Assembly: GCF_025137375.1 (NCBI RefSeq)
Contig: NZ_CP073720.1
Location: forward strand, 4,240,501-4,304,500
DNA length: 64,000 nt
Source of the DNA: Dactylosporangium fulvum
GTDB taxonomy: Bacteria; Actinomycetota; Actinomycetes; Mycobacteriales; Micromonosporaceae
Direction of reading: 5' to 3'
In this document: positions 41,808 to 51,219 of the stretch, piece after piece
How positions within the stretch are numbered: position 1 is the stretch's first letter
How the letters are laid out: every line of letters starts with the position of its first letter
Made by a program: the position numbers and the translations under genes
The notes under the pieces: model-generated
Told to the model about the DNA's origin: nothing
The model's input: only the letters and a program-made list of their open reading frames with translations
Databases searched by the model: none

Positions 41808-41838
41808 TTGACCTGGAGCGCGCTCCAGGTCGTACGGT
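41808..41838 (+). promoter_or_regulatory. MerR-type promoter with 22-bp palindrome in a 19-bp spacer
   Basis: The -35 TTGACC (41808-41813) and -10 TACGGT (41833-41838) are separated by 19 bases, the long spacer typical of MerR-activated promoters. The spacer is filled by a perfect 22-base palindrome (41810-41831; arms GACCTGGAGCG). The ATG of the reductase lies six bases after the -10, giving a leaderless mRNA. Confidence 0.9.
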
Positions 41839-41844
41839 CGCGGC

Positions 41845-42840
41845 ATGCGAACGATCTCTCTGGGTCGCACGGGCGAGCAGGTCAGTGCGCTCGCCCTCGG
41901 CTGCATGTTGATGGGCACCAGCACCGACGAGGACACGTCCTTCGGGATACTCGACCGGTATCTCGGCGCCGGCGGCACGTTCCTGGACACCGCCGACTGT
42001 TACGCCTGGTGGACGTCGCCGGACGCCACCGGCGGTGAGAGCGAGGCGCTGCTCGGCCGCTGGTTCGCCCGCACCGGCCGCCGCGACGAGGTCTTCCTGG
42101 CCACCAAGGGCAGCGCCTGGGTGCGCGACCCCTCGGCGGTCCGGGAGGGCCGGTCCGCCGCCACCGAGCAATACGCGGGCGCGGGCGGCGACACGCTCCG
42201 CCACGCGCTCGACGCGAGCCTGCGCCGCCTCGGAGTCGACCACGTCGACCTCTACTACGTCCACGTCGACGACCTCGGCACCCCGCTCGAGGAGACCCTC
42301 TCGGCCCTCGCCGACCTCGTGGCGGCCGGCAAGACGAGGTACATCGGCTGGTCCAACGTCCAGACCTGGCGCCTGGAACGCATCCGCCAGCTCTGCGACC
42401 GGAACGGCTGGCCGGCCCCGGTCGCCCTCCAGCAGGAACACTCCTACCTGCGCAGGCACCCCGCCGCACGGACGGTGTCGGTGGTCGACGACGAGCAGCT
42501 GCGCTACCTGCGGGCGCACGACGACCTGACGCTGGTGGCGTACTCGCCGATCCTCAAGGGCGTTTACGACGACCCGGTGAAGCGGCAGGAGCATCACGTG
42601 ATGGACTCCTACCGCGGTGCCGACTCCGACGCCCGCCTGGCGGTGATCGCCAAGCTCGCCGCGGACCTCGGCGTGACCGGCAGCCAGCTCGCCCTGGCGT
42701 GGGTGCTGCACCAGCGCGACCCGGGGAGAGTGACGCTGATCGGCCCGCGGACGCCGGCGCAGTACGACTCCTCGATGGCCGCCCTGGCGATCGACCTCGA
42801 CGATTCGGTCCTGGCCGAACTGGACGCCGCCGGCGCGTGA
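41845..42840 (+). CDS. aldo/keto reductase
   Basis: This 331-residue TIM-barrel NADPH enzyme has FLDTADCYAWW with the catalytic D and Y, VFLATKGSAW with K, and HVDLYYVHVDD with H in the fourth position. The C-terminal cofactor region is VTLIGPRTPAQYDSS. It reduces aldehydes/ketones; the physiological substrate is unknown. It is activated by the adjacent MerR regulator through the palindromic promoter, so the inducing compound is probably also the substrate or an electrophile. Confidence 0.93.
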   Translation: MRTISLGRTGEQVSALALGCMLMGTSTDEDTSFGILDRYLGAGGTFLDTADCYAWWTSPDATGGESEALLGRWFARTGRRDEVFLATKGSAWVRDPSAVREGRSAATEQYAGAGGDTLRHALDASLRRLGVDHVDLYYVHVDDLGTPLEETLSALADLVAAGKTRYIGWSNVQTWRLERIRQLCDRNGWPAPVALQQEHSYLRRHPAARTVSVVDDEQLRYLRAHDDLTLVAYSPILKGVYDDPVKRQEHHVMDSYRGADSDARLAVIAKLAADLGVTGSQLALAWVLHQRDPGRVTLIGPRTPAQYDSSMAALAIDLDDSVLAELDAAGA

Positions 42841-42861
42841 CGGCAGTCTGATCGCGCAGGG

Positions 42862-45800
42862 CTACGTGGGCTCGTCCGGCAGTTCAACGCCGTTCCCTGC
42901 GCCGGACAGGTGGGCGCGGAGGTGTTCGAAGGCGACAGCGTCGTCCCCTTCGAACACCTCCGCCTCCCGGCATGCGACGTATTCGCGCAGCGCGTCGGCC
43001 GCCGGTCCCCGGACGCTGCCGAGCGCCTCGACGGCGGTCCGGAAGTCACGCGGTGCCACCTGCGACCACGCCACTTCGCCGTAGGACGCGAGCGCCTCGA
43101 GCACTCCGGGCAGGAGGTGCGGTGCGAAGGCCAGCCCGGTGACCATCGACGTGGTGACATTGCCCATGCCGACGACACTCTGTGGGCCGGTCGTCAACGC
43201 CTCGCGCAACTGTTCCAGCATCGGCTCGACGTGCGCCGGATTGTCGCGGACCGCCGCCAGGGCCACCTGGAATTCGAACGGCCCGAGCTCCATTGACTGG
43301 AGTTCGTCGGTCAGCGCGGGGTTCCGCAGCGCGAATTCCGGACGTCGGACGGCGAGCGTGAACAGCATCGGCTGAACGGCGTTCGCCGGACTCCTGGCGC
43401 GCAGGAACTTGACCAGGCGGTCGACCAGTTCGGGTGGAAGGTGGGGTTCATCCGACAGGAGGCACGAGGCCAGAAGGGAAGCGGTGGCGAACGCCAGGGG
43501 TTCGCCGGACGCCTCCGCACGTGCCGCCAGCTCCAGATACGACGTTTCGTCGAAGGGCATCAGGCGGTCGCCCTCCGGGGCCGGCCAACGTGACGTGACC
43601 AGTCGGATGACCTCGGTGTGCATGTCCCGCTGGAATGGCGACACGGGCAGGGTTTCGGCGCCGTCGGGCGGCAGGTACCAGCCGCTGCGCCCGGTGTGAA
43701 GGACGGCCTCGGTGAACGTGTCGCCGATGAGCTGCGCCTCGCAGACCGGCAGCGACCGAGCCTCGACATATCTGGCCGTCAGCCGGTCATCGGCCCGCAG
43801 CAGCCGGCTGAACAGGCTGTTCTGGGCCTCGGTGTCCAGGCCGCTGCGCCACAGCCGGACGGTGGAGTTCAGGTCGGGGGCGTCGGGGTGGCCGCACAGG
43901 GCGTCGACGGCGACACCGTCCGGCTCGCACAGGGCGGTCAGGACCACAAGATTGGCGGTGTACGCGGCGAGACGGTGCACCACGTCGAATGGCGTCGGCC
44001 GGTACGGGATGTCCTCGATCCGCTTCCGGGCGCCGCGGAACAGTTCGAGCAGCGCCTGCCGCAGATCCGCCCGGGTGTCGGCGGGAAGCCGGTCGATCAG
44101 GCGGATCAGGAACGGCGTGACCTCATCGCCGTTGGTCAACGGCTGGTGGGACAGCAGCGCGCGCAGCACGCCGTTGTCCAGGCCGGCGCTGTAGGCGCGC
44201 CGGAGCGAGCGGCGCCAGTCCTCGGCGAGTTCCTCCAGCAACTCCACCGTGTGCTCGGCGACCAGGTACTCCGCGAAGGTGGCGTGCAGGAACTCGTAGG
44301 TGCGCCGCCCCGGGGCGCGGGTGTCGTCATCGGCCTGCGCGACGTGGACGAAGAAGAACGCGGCCACCGTTCGCTTGGCGCGTGTCAGCGGCTCGCCGAG
44401 GCGCGGCTCCGGCCGTTCGGCGCCGGGCTGGAGCGCATCGAGGTCACGTTCGAGGTCCTCCTCGCTGACGTACTGCCGGCCCCGGTTGAACATGGCGAAC
44501 GCGGCGACCGCCAGATCGCGCCGACCGGCCGCCTCCAGTTCGCGGAACGCGCCCTCACCCAGGTCTGCCGCGGCCTTCTCGCGGATCTGCCGGCGGATGA
44601 ACGAGTCGAGCAGCCGCCGGTAGAGGTCGTCCGTCGACAGGTCCTCGGCATCCAGGCGCCGGTCACCGTGCTCCGCCGCGTAGACGGCCAGCATCAGCAG
44701 CAGCAGCGGCTGGCCGGCCAGGTCCTCGTGGTGCCGTAGCTCCTCCGCGGTCAGCGGGCGGAACCCGGGATGACGGGCGTTCACCGCGTTCCATGCCGAC
44801 GCCCACCGTTCGAGCTGCGCCTCGTCGAACGGCTCCAGCTTCACGACCACCGTGCCGTCCGGCACCGCGGTGCGGTCCATGACCAGTGTCCGGGAGGTGA
44901 TCACCACCACGACCGGGCGCCCATTGACCCACTCGTCCTGCTGGAACCGGGCGGCCCGGTCGATGTAGTGGGACTGCGCGACACCGGTGGCCTGGACGAG
45001 TTCGTCGAAACCGTCGAGGAGCACGACCTTCGTCGTCGACGACGCGCGGCACAGCTCGCCCCACGACACCTGCTCCTTGACGAGCCGCTCCACGGTCGCC
45101 TCGACCTGCCGGTGGATGTCGGCGTCCGGATCGACCCGGCGCAGCGGGACACGGACCGTCGTGTACGCATCGGCGGGCAGGCGCGCGGCGAGAACCTCGG
45201 TGAGCAGCGACTTGCCGGCGCCGGGATGCCCGAGGACGACCAGCGGCCGCTGGGTGCACGACGGGTCGGTGAGGTAACCGGCCAGGAACGCCGAGAGGTC
45301 GTCGCGCTCCGGCTGGTCGTCCCACCACGACTCGTCGCCGAACCGGGCCTCCTTGTCCGCCACCGCGATCCGGAACCGCGGGCTGACGAACCCCTGCTCG
45401 ACGGTCGGGAACGACAGGCCTTCCGGTGCCGGCACGTCCGACCGCCACAGCGGCCGTCCGAGGACCAGCGCGGCGTGCCGGGCCAGCCGTTGCTCGGTCT
45501 CGACCGCGGGCGCACCACCACCACGCACCGTCCGCGACAGCATCTCGGCCAGCCGGTCCAACGTCTCGGTCTGCCGGCGGACCTCCGTTCTGGTCGCCGC
45601 GTGCTCATCGAGCTGCGACCAGAACGCGAACTCGGGCACGTCGGCGGCGAGCCGTACGTACCGATCGCGGTACAGTGCAAGTGCCCGCTCGACCACCGGC
45701 TTCTCCGACGGCAGCTGCACGCGTGAGGCCGCGCCGAGGCCGCTCGCGAAGGCGACGAGCGCGCCGTGCATCCGGGTGAATGCCGACTCGATGCCGGCGG

Positions 45801-46224
45801 CGTTCTCCGTGAAGCCGCGTAGCGGACCCGGCATGGCCACAGCCGGCTGGCCGAACTGGTCGCGCAGCACGCCGAGCCGGCGCTTCTCGACGTCCGTCAG
45901 CTCCAACGCACCGAGCTGTTCGCCGCCGAGCTCGGCGAGCGCGTCGAAGAAGGCGGACAGCACGAGAACGGTGTGCGCGGCCTCCAGCAGTTCGTAGTGA
46001 CTCTTCCCCCGCGCCGACCGGATCCGATCGGGTGCCGCGCCGACAAGGTCGCGGAGCAGCGCGTTCGCCTCGCCCTTGGCGTCGAACAGGGACAGCGCGG
46101 TGCTCACCAACGGTGACGCCAGCAGCAGTGCACCGCCGGCAAGCCGGCTGAGGACGGTGACTGTGTCGGCGCCGCCGGTCAGGAGCCGGACGGCCTCGGC
46201 ATAGGTGAGACGCGATCGAGCCAC
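42862..46224 (-). CDS. NACHT-domain STAND NTPase with NNH7-like N-terminus (probable anti-phage sensor)
   Basis: This is a 1,120-residue protein. Residues 1-~260 form an all-helical N-terminal domain beginning RLTYAEAVRLLTGG, like the NACHT N-terminal helical domain 7. The NACHT NTPase at ~325-600 has Walker A GHPGAGKS (332-339) and Walker B VVLLDGFDEL (~400-409), then the winged-helix/arm region containing FLHATFAEYLVAEH (~690), a hallmark of NACHT proteins. The ~420-residue C-terminal part is helical and probably senses a ligand. Bacterial NACHT proteins of this plan are linked to phage defence by abortive infection (established for several families, inferred here). GTG 46224 is preceded by a TACGGT -10 at six bases. 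Confidence 0.85.
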   Translation of the reverse strand: MARSRLTYAEAVRLLTGGADTVTVLSRLAGGALLLASPLVSTALSLFDAKGEANALLRDLVGAAPDRIRSARGKSHYELLEAAHTVLVLSAFFDALAELGGEQLGALELTDVEKRRLGVLRDQFGQPAVAMPGPLRGFTENAAGIESAFTRMHGALVAFASGLGAASRVQLPSEKPVVERALALYRDRYVRLAADVPEFAFWSQLDEHAATRTEVRRQTETLDRLAEMLSRTVRGGGAPAVETEQRLARHAALVLGRPLWRSDVPAPEGLSFPTVEQGFVSPRFRIAVADKEARFGDESWWDDQPERDDLSAFLAGYLTDPSCTQRPLVVLGHPGAGKSLLTEVLAARLPADAYTTVRVPLRRVDPDADIHRQVEATVERLVKEQVSWGELCRASSTTKVVLLDGFDELVQATGVAQSHYIDRAARFQQDEWVNGRPVVVVITSRTLVMDRTAVPDGTVVVKLEPFDEAQLERWASAWNAVNARHPGFRPLTAEELRHHEDLAGQPLLLLMLAVYAAEHGDRRLDAEDLSTDDLYRRLLDSFIRRQIREKAAADLGEGAFRELEAAGRRDLAVAAFAMFNRGRQYVSEEDLERDLDALQPGAERPEPRLGEPLTRAKRTVAAFFFVHVAQADDDTRAPGRRTYEFLHATFAEYLVAEHTVELLEELAEDWRRSLRRAYSAGLDNGVLRALLSHQPLTNGDEVTPFLIRLIDRLPADTRADLRQALLELFRGARKRIEDIPYRPTPFDVVHRLAAYTANLVVLTALCEPDGVAVDALCGHPDAPDLNSTVRLWRSGLDTEAQNSLFSRLLRADDRLTARYVEARSLPVCEAQLIGDTFTEAVLHTGRSGWYLPPDGAETLPVSPFQRDMHTEVIRLVTSRWPAPEGDRLMPFDETSYLELAARAEASGEPLAFATASLLASCLLSDEPHLPPELVDRLVKFLRARSPANAVQPMLFTLAVRRPEFALRNPALTDELQSMELGPFEFQVALAAVRDNPAHVEPMLEQLREALTTGPQSVVGMGNVTTSMVTGLAFAPHLLPGVLEALASYGEVAWSQVAPRDFRTAVEALGSVRGPAADALREYVACREAEVFEGDDAVAFEHLRAHLSGAGNGVELPDEPT

Positions 46225-46345
46225 AGATGTACCGTATCGACAATGATCGGCTGAGGTAACCGCGGTGGGAGCGCCAGGTCGGCGGGCCTCGACCTGTACC
46301 GTGACAAGCTGGGGTGTCCCGGGGACCGACAGCTGAGACGGAGAC

Positions 46346-47143
46346 GTGGTGGGAGAGATCGTCTGGCTCGGCCGGTATCCGGTGAAGTCGATGCTCGGTG
46401 AGGACCTCACCGAGGCGTCCCTCGGCCCGGACGGCGTCGCGGGCGACCGGCGGTTCGCGCTGGTCGACGCGGAGACCGGGCTGGTCGCCAGCGCCAAGAA
46501 CCCCCGCAAGTGGCGTGACCTGCTGCGGATGCGGGCGGCGTACGGTGCGGACGGCAGCCTGCGGATCACCGGCCCGGACGGCACGCCCGTGGGTGCCCTC
46601 GACGAGGTGGCCGGCCGGCCGGTCCGGCTGGTCGAGGAGCGGCCGGACGGCGCCGCCCTCGAGCGGCTCACGCCGCAGACCGAGCCCGGCGCCGGCACGA
46701 TGACCACCAACCCGCTGGGTGCCGCGTTCCCCGGCCGGACGTTCGTGGACTTCGCGCCGGTGCACGTCGTCACCACCGCCACCCTCGACGCGCTGGGCGC
46801 CGACCACCGGCGGTTCCGGCCCAACGTCGTCGTGCGGATGTTCGACCCGGCGCCGTTCGAGGAGAACGGCTGGCCGGGGCGGGCCCTGACGACCGGCGAC
46901 AGCGTCGCGCTGCGCATCGTCGTCCCGACGCCGCGGTGCGTGGTGCCGACGCTCCCGCAGGGCGAGGACCTGCCCGAGGATCCCGGCGTGATCCGCACTG
47001 CCGCGCGGCTCAACCGGGTGCAGGTGCTCGACCTCGGCAGGTTGACCTGCGTCGGTGCCTACGGTGCGGTGGCACAGGAGGGCACCCTGCGCGTCGGCGA
47101 TCTCGTTCACATCGACGGTCCCGGGGTTGTGGGCCCGGCGTAA
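46346..47143 (+). CDS. MOSC-domain molybdenum-sulfur protein
   Basis: This 265-residue protein starts with GTG. The N-terminal MOSC_N-type barrel (IVWLGRYPVKSMLGEDL) leads into a MOSC domain with RFRPNVVVRM and a conserved cysteine in PTPRCVVPTLPQ, the expected persulfide/Moco ligand. MOSC proteins bind or transfer sulfurated molybdenum cofactor. It lies 61 bases upstream of a molybdoenzyme on the same strand and may support that enzyme's cofactor or act as an independent N-hydroxy-reductase of the YiiM/mARC type. Confidence 0.88.
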   Translation: MVGEIVWLGRYPVKSMLGEDLTEASLGPDGVAGDRRFALVDAETGLVASAKNPRKWRDLLRMRAAYGADGSLRITGPDGTPVGALDEVAGRPVRLVEERPDGAALERLTPQTEPGAGTMTTNPLGAAFPGRTFVDFAPVHVVTTATLDALGADHRRFRPNVVVRMFDPAPFEENGWPGRALTTGDSVALRIVVPTPRCVVPTLPQGEDLPEDPGVIRTAARLNRVQVLDLGRLTCVGAYGAVAQEGTLRVGDLVHIDGPGVVGPA

Positions 47144-47174
47144 TCCAGCCGGAGAAACCGATGTGATGTTCACG

Positions 47175-47190
47175 TAACGGAGCGCCGTTA
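47175..47190. promoter_or_regulatory. inverted repeat in the nitrate reductase promoter
   Basis: TAACGG-AGCG-CCGTTA is a perfect six-base inverted repeat directly upstream of a TACGGT -10-like hexamer (47194-47199) and the start codons at 47202/47205. It is probably an operator; it does not closely match a GlnR box. Confidence 0.45.
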
Positions 47191-47204
47191 GCGTACGGTG
47201 CGTG

Positions 47205-50200
47205 ATGCAGACCCGCACGGTCTGTTCGTACTGCGGGGTCGGCTGCGGCATGGTCCTCGACGTGGCGACGGACCCCGACGGCCGCCGCCGTGTGGTCAAG
47301 GTGGCCGGCGACCGGCGGCACCCGGCGAACGCCGGCCGGCTCTGCACCAAGGGCGCCACCAGCGCGGAGATGCTCGCCGGACCCGGCCGGCTCGGCACCG
47401 CCCGGATGCGGCCGCGGCGCGGCGCCGAGGCGGTGGACACCGACGTCGACACCGCGATCGCCGAGACCGCCCGGCGGCTGCGGGCGATCGTCGACGAGCA
47501 CGGCCCCGACGCCGTCGCCTTCTACGTCTCCGGGCAGATGACCCTCGAGGCGCAGTACCTCGCGAACAAGCTCGCCAAGGGCTTCGTGCGGACCAACCAG
47601 ATCGAGAGCAACTCGCGGTTGTGCATGGCCAGCGCGGGCACCGGCTACAAGCTGTCGCTCGGCGCCGACGGGCCGCCCGGCTCGTACGAGGACTTCGACC
47701 ACGCCGACCTGTTCCTCGTGACCGGCGCCAACATGGCCGACTGCCACCCGATCCTCTACCTGCGGATGATGGACGGGGTGAAGGCGGGCGCGAAGCTCAT
47801 CGTCGTCGACCCGCGCCGCACCGCCACCGCCGACAAGGCCGACCTGTTCCTGCAGATCCGGCCCGGCACCGACCTGGCGCTGCTCAACGGCCTGCTGCAC
47901 CTGCTCGTCGAGGGCGGCCACGTCGACGAGGCGTTCATCGCCGAGCACACCGAGGGCTGGGAGGCGATGCCGGCGTTCCTCGCCGACTACACCCCGGCCG
48001 CCGTCGAGGCGATCACCGGCATCCCGGCCGCGGACCTGCGCACGGCCGCCGCGTGGATCGCGGGCAGCACGGAGTGGATGAGCTGCTGGACGATGGGGCT
48101 CAACCAGAGCACCCACGGCACCTGGAACACCAACGCGCTGGTCAACCTGCACCTGGCCACCGGGGCGATCTGCCGTCCGGGCAGCGGGCCGTTCTCGCTG
48201 ACCGGACAGCCCAACGCCATGGGCGGGCGCGAGATGGGGTACATGGGGCCGGGCCTGCCCGGTCAGCGCTCCGTCCTCGTGGCGCAGGACCGGGTGTTCG
48301 TCGAGGACCTGTGGGGGCTGCCCGGCGGCACACTGCGCACCGACGTCGGCAAGGGCACCGTCGAGCTGTTCTCCCGAATGGCCGCGGGCGAGATCAAGGC
48401 GTGCTGGATCATCTGCACCAACCCGGTCGCCTCGGTGGGGAACCGGCGGACCGTCATCGAGGGCCTGGAGCGGGCCGAGTTGGTCATCACCCAGGATGCG
48501 TACGCCGAGACGGAGACCAACGCCTACGCCGACGTGATCCTGCCGGCGGCGATGTGGTCCGAGATCGACGGCGTCATGATCAATTCGGAGCGTAACCTCA
48601 CCCTGGTCCAGCAGGTCGCCGACCCGCCCGGCCAGGCCCTCGCCGACTGGGAGCTGATCGCGCGGATCGGCGTGGCGATGGGGTACGGCGACGCGTTCCG
48701 CTACGGCAGCGCCGCCGACATCTTCGCCGAGATCCAGCGGTTCTGGAACCCGCAGACCGGCTACGACCTGCGCGGCGTGACCTACGACCGGCTCCGCGAG
48801 GGCCCGGTCCAGTGGCCGGCCGCGCCCGGCGCCCCGGCGCGCAACCCGATCCGGTACCGCAACGACGGCGTCAGCCAGCAACTCCTCCAGCGCGCCGACG
48901 GCACCCGACCACGGCTCGCGTTCGCCACCCCCAGCGGCAAGGCGGTGTTCTTCCCGCGGCCGCACCTCGACCCCGCCGAGCTGCCCGACGACGACTACCC
49001 GTTCCTGCTCAACACCGGCCGCCTCCAGCACCAGTGGCACACCCTGACCAAGACCGGCAAGGTCGCCAAGCTCAACAAGCTCAACCCCGGCCCGTTCGTC
49101 GAGGTGAACCCGGCCGACGCGGCCCGGCTCGGCGTGGCCGACGGCGACGAGGTCGAGCTCGCCTCGCGCCGCGGCCGGGCCGTGCTGCCCGCCCGCGTCA
49201 GCGACCGGGTCCGGGAGGGCGACTGCTTCGCGCCGTTCCACTGGAACGACCTCTTCGGCGAGTACCGCAGCATCAACGCGGTCACGAGCGACGCCGTCGA
49301 CCCGCTCTCCTTCCAGCCGGAGCTGAAGGTGTGCGCGGTGCGCCTGACGAAGGTCGCCACACCCCCGGCGAGGCGGGAAGGCCTGCTCGGCCTCGACCTC
49401 ACGCCGCCGCCGCTCACCGAGACCGAACGGCTCTACCTGTCGGGCTTCCTCAACGCGCTCACCGCCGCCCCGCCGGGGACCGTGCCGGTGCTGCCGGCCG
49501 GTGCGCCGTTCGATCCCGGGCACGCGGCCTGGGTCAACGGCTTCCTCGCGGGCACCTTCGGCCGCACACCGGAGACGGCTGCCGTGGCGAGCACAGCCCG
49601 TACGATCCATGTGCTCTGGGCGTCGCAGACCGGGAACGCCGAAGAGTTCGCCGCCCTGGTCGGCCGCCGCCTGGCGGACGAGGGCTGGCGGGCCGAGCTG
49701 CGCGGCATGACCGCGGCGGCGGCCGATCTGCTCGACGGCGCGTCCGACCTGCTGATCATCACCAGCACCTTCGGGGACGGGGAGGCGCCCGACAACGGCA
49801 CCGCGTTCTGGGAGTCGCTGGACGGTCCCGACGCGGTCCGCCTCGACGGGCGGCGCTTCGCGGTGCTCGCGTTCGGCGACTCCAGCTACGCGAACTTCTG
49901 CGGCCACGGGCGGCGCCTCGACACGCGGCTCGGCGAACTCGGCGGCGTCCGCCTCACCCCGCGCGTCGACCTCGAACCCGACTACGAGGAGGCCGCCCAT
50001 GGCTGGCTGGACACCGTTCTCACCGCGCTGAGGACACCGGCGGCCGTCCCAGCGCAGCGCACCTCGTCGAAGCAGGCCCCGGTCACCGCGACCCTCACCG
50101 GCAACGACCTGCTCAGCCTCCCCGGCTCGGCCAAGGAGGTCCGCAGGTTCACCTTCGCCGCCGACCTCGACTACGCCGCCGGCGACTCCCTCGGCGTGTG

Positions 50201-51164
50201 GCCGACGAACTGCCCGTCGCTGGTGGCGGAGTGGCTGACAGTCACCGGCCTCGACCCGGACGCGACCGTCGACGTCGGCGGTGAGCTGCCGTTCGCCGAG
50301 GCGCTGCTGCGCCGGCTCGACATCACCCGGATCACCCCTGACCTGCTGCGGTTCGTCGCCGACCGCAGCCACGACCCGACGCTGAAGACCCTGCTGCGCC
50401 CCGACAACCAGGGCGAGCTGGCGAAGTACACCTGGGGCCGCCAGGCGATCGACGTGATCGCCGAGCACGCCGCGCGGGCCGAGCCCGCCGAGTGGGCCGG
50501 GGTGCTGCGGCGGCTGCAACCCAGGCAGTACTCGATCTCGTCGTCGCCGCTGCTCGACCCCGGGTCGGTGAGCCTCACGGTGTCGGTCGTGCGGTTCGAC
50601 AACCCGCTCGGCACCCGCCGCAAGGGCGTCGCGTCCACGTTCCTCGCCGACGCCGCCGCCGGCACGGAACTCCCGGTGTACGTGCAGCGCGCCCCGCACT
50701 TCCGCCCGCCGGCCGACGACACCCCCATGATCATGGTCGGCCCGGGCACGGGTGTCGCTCCGTTCATCGCGTTCCTCCAGGAGCGCCGGGCCCGCGGCGC
50801 CCGCGGCCGAAACTGGCTGTTCTTCGGCGAGCAGCGTCGCGCGACCGACTTCTACCACTCGGCCGAACTGGCGTCGCTCGTCGAGGCCGGCACGCTGACG
50901 CGGCTGGACCTGGCATTCTCGAGGGACCAGCGGGCGAAGGTGTACGTTCAGGACCGCATGCGCGAGCACGGGGCGCAACTGTGGGCGTGGCTCCAGGACG
51001 GCGCGCACTTCTACGTCTGCGGCGACGCGACCCGGATGGCCAAGGACGTGGACCGTGCACTGCGGGACATCGCCGCCGCGCACGGCCACCTGACGGAGGA
51101 CGCCGCAGCGGCGTGGGTGAAGCAGTTGGCGACCGAGAAGCGCTACCTCCGCGACGTGTACTGA
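47205..51164 (+). CDS. assimilatory nitrate reductase fused to diflavin (sulfite-reductase-type) flavoprotein
   Basis: This is a 1,319-residue fusion. Residues 1-~720 are a NarB/NasA-type molybdopterin oxidoreductase with an N-terminal 4Fe-4S motif (C7, C10, C14 and the CTKG near 46), the Mo-region SNSRLCMASAG and the C-terminal molydopterin-binding LLNTGRLQHQWHTLTKTG. Residues ~795-940 are a flavodoxin-like FMN domain (WASQTGNAEEF, STFGDGEAPDN). Residues ~960-1319 are an FAD/NADPH module (RQYSISSSP, GVASTFL, GPGTGVAPFIAFLQERR, FFGEQRRATDF). One chain could carry electrons from NADPH to nitrate. A GTG one codon upstream (47202) is an alternative start. Confidence 0.93.
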   Translation: MQTRTVCSYCGVGCGMVLDVATDPDGRRRVVKVAGDRRHPANAGRLCTKGATSAEMLAGPGRLGTARMRPRRGAEAVDTDVDTAIAETARRLRAIVDEHGPDAVAFYVSGQMTLEAQYLANKLAKGFVRTNQIESNSRLCMASAGTGYKLSLGADGPPGSYEDFDHADLFLVTGANMADCHPILYLRMMDGVKAGAKLIVVDPRRTATADKADLFLQIRPGTDLALLNGLLHLLVEGGHVDEAFIAEHTEGWEAMPAFLADYTPAAVEAITGIPAADLRTAAAWIAGSTEWMSCWTMGLNQSTHGTWNTNALVNLHLATGAICRPGSGPFSLTGQPNAMGGREMGYMGPGLPGQRSVLVAQDRVFVEDLWGLPGGTLRTDVGKGTVELFSRMAAGEIKACWIICTNPVASVGNRRTVIEGLERAELVITQDAYAETETNAYADVILPAAMWSEIDGVMINSERNLTLVQQVADPPGQALADWELIARIGVAMGYGDAFRYGSAADIFAEIQRFWNPQTGYDLRGVTYDRLREGPVQWPAAPGAPARNPIRYRNDGVSQQLLQRADGTRPRLAFATPSGKAVFFPRPHLDPAELPDDDYPFLLNTGRLQHQWHTLTKTGKVAKLNKLNPGPFVEVNPADAARLGVADGDEVELASRRGRAVLPARVSDRVREGDCFAPFHWNDLFGEYRSINAVTSDAVDPLSFQPELKVCAVRLTKVATPPARREGLLGLDLTPPPLTETERLYLSGFLNALTAAPPGTVPVLPAGAPFDPGHAAWVNGFLAGTFGRTPETAAVASTARTIHVLWASQTGNAEEFAALVGRRLADEGWRAELRGMTAAAADLLDGASDLLIITSTFGDGEAPDNGTAFWESLDGPDAVRLDGRRFAVLAFGDSSYANFCGHGRRLDTRLGELGGVRLTPRVDLEPDYEEAAHGWLDTVLTALRTPAAVPAQRTSSKQAPVTATLTGNDLLSLPGSAKEVRRFTFAADLDYAAGDSLGVWPTNCPSLVAEWLTVTGLDPDATVDVGGELPFAEALLRRLDITRITPDLLRFVADRSHDPTLKTLLRPDNQGELAKYTWGRQAIDVIAEHAARAEPAEWAGVLRRLQPRQYSISSSPLLDPGSVSLTVSVVRFDNPLGTRRKGVASTFLADAAAGTELPVYVQRAPHFRPPADDTPMIMVGPGTGVAPFIAFLQERRARGARGRNWLFFGEQRRATDFYHSAELASLVEAGTLTRLDLAFSRDQRAKVYVQDRMREHGAQLWAWLQDGAHFYVCGDATRMAKDVDRALRDIAAAHGHLTEDAAAAWVKQLATEKRYLRDVY

Positions 51165-51219
51165 GCGTGACTCGCCCGCCCAGGTTCTGCGTCAGCGAGG
51201 TCCGGCCGATCGCAGGAGC

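Noticed and set aside
38923..42711. A 1,262-codon minus-strand open frame over the GGDEF-EAL, MerR and reductase genes
   Set aside because: Three well-defined proteins lie on the plus strand; the antisense frame has only GC-driven low-complexity sequence.
46225..47013. An upstream extension of the NACHT protein by more than 250 codons
   Set aside because: The extra sequence lies antisense to the MOSC gene and is low-complexity; a leaderless -10 directly precedes GTG 46224 and the N-terminal domain starts normally there.
47010..51089. A 1,359-codon open frame on the minus strand opposite the nitrate reductase fusion
   Set aside because: It is rich in R, G, V and A with no domain, and mirrors the high GC third positions of the real plus-strand gene, which has clear cofactor motifs.
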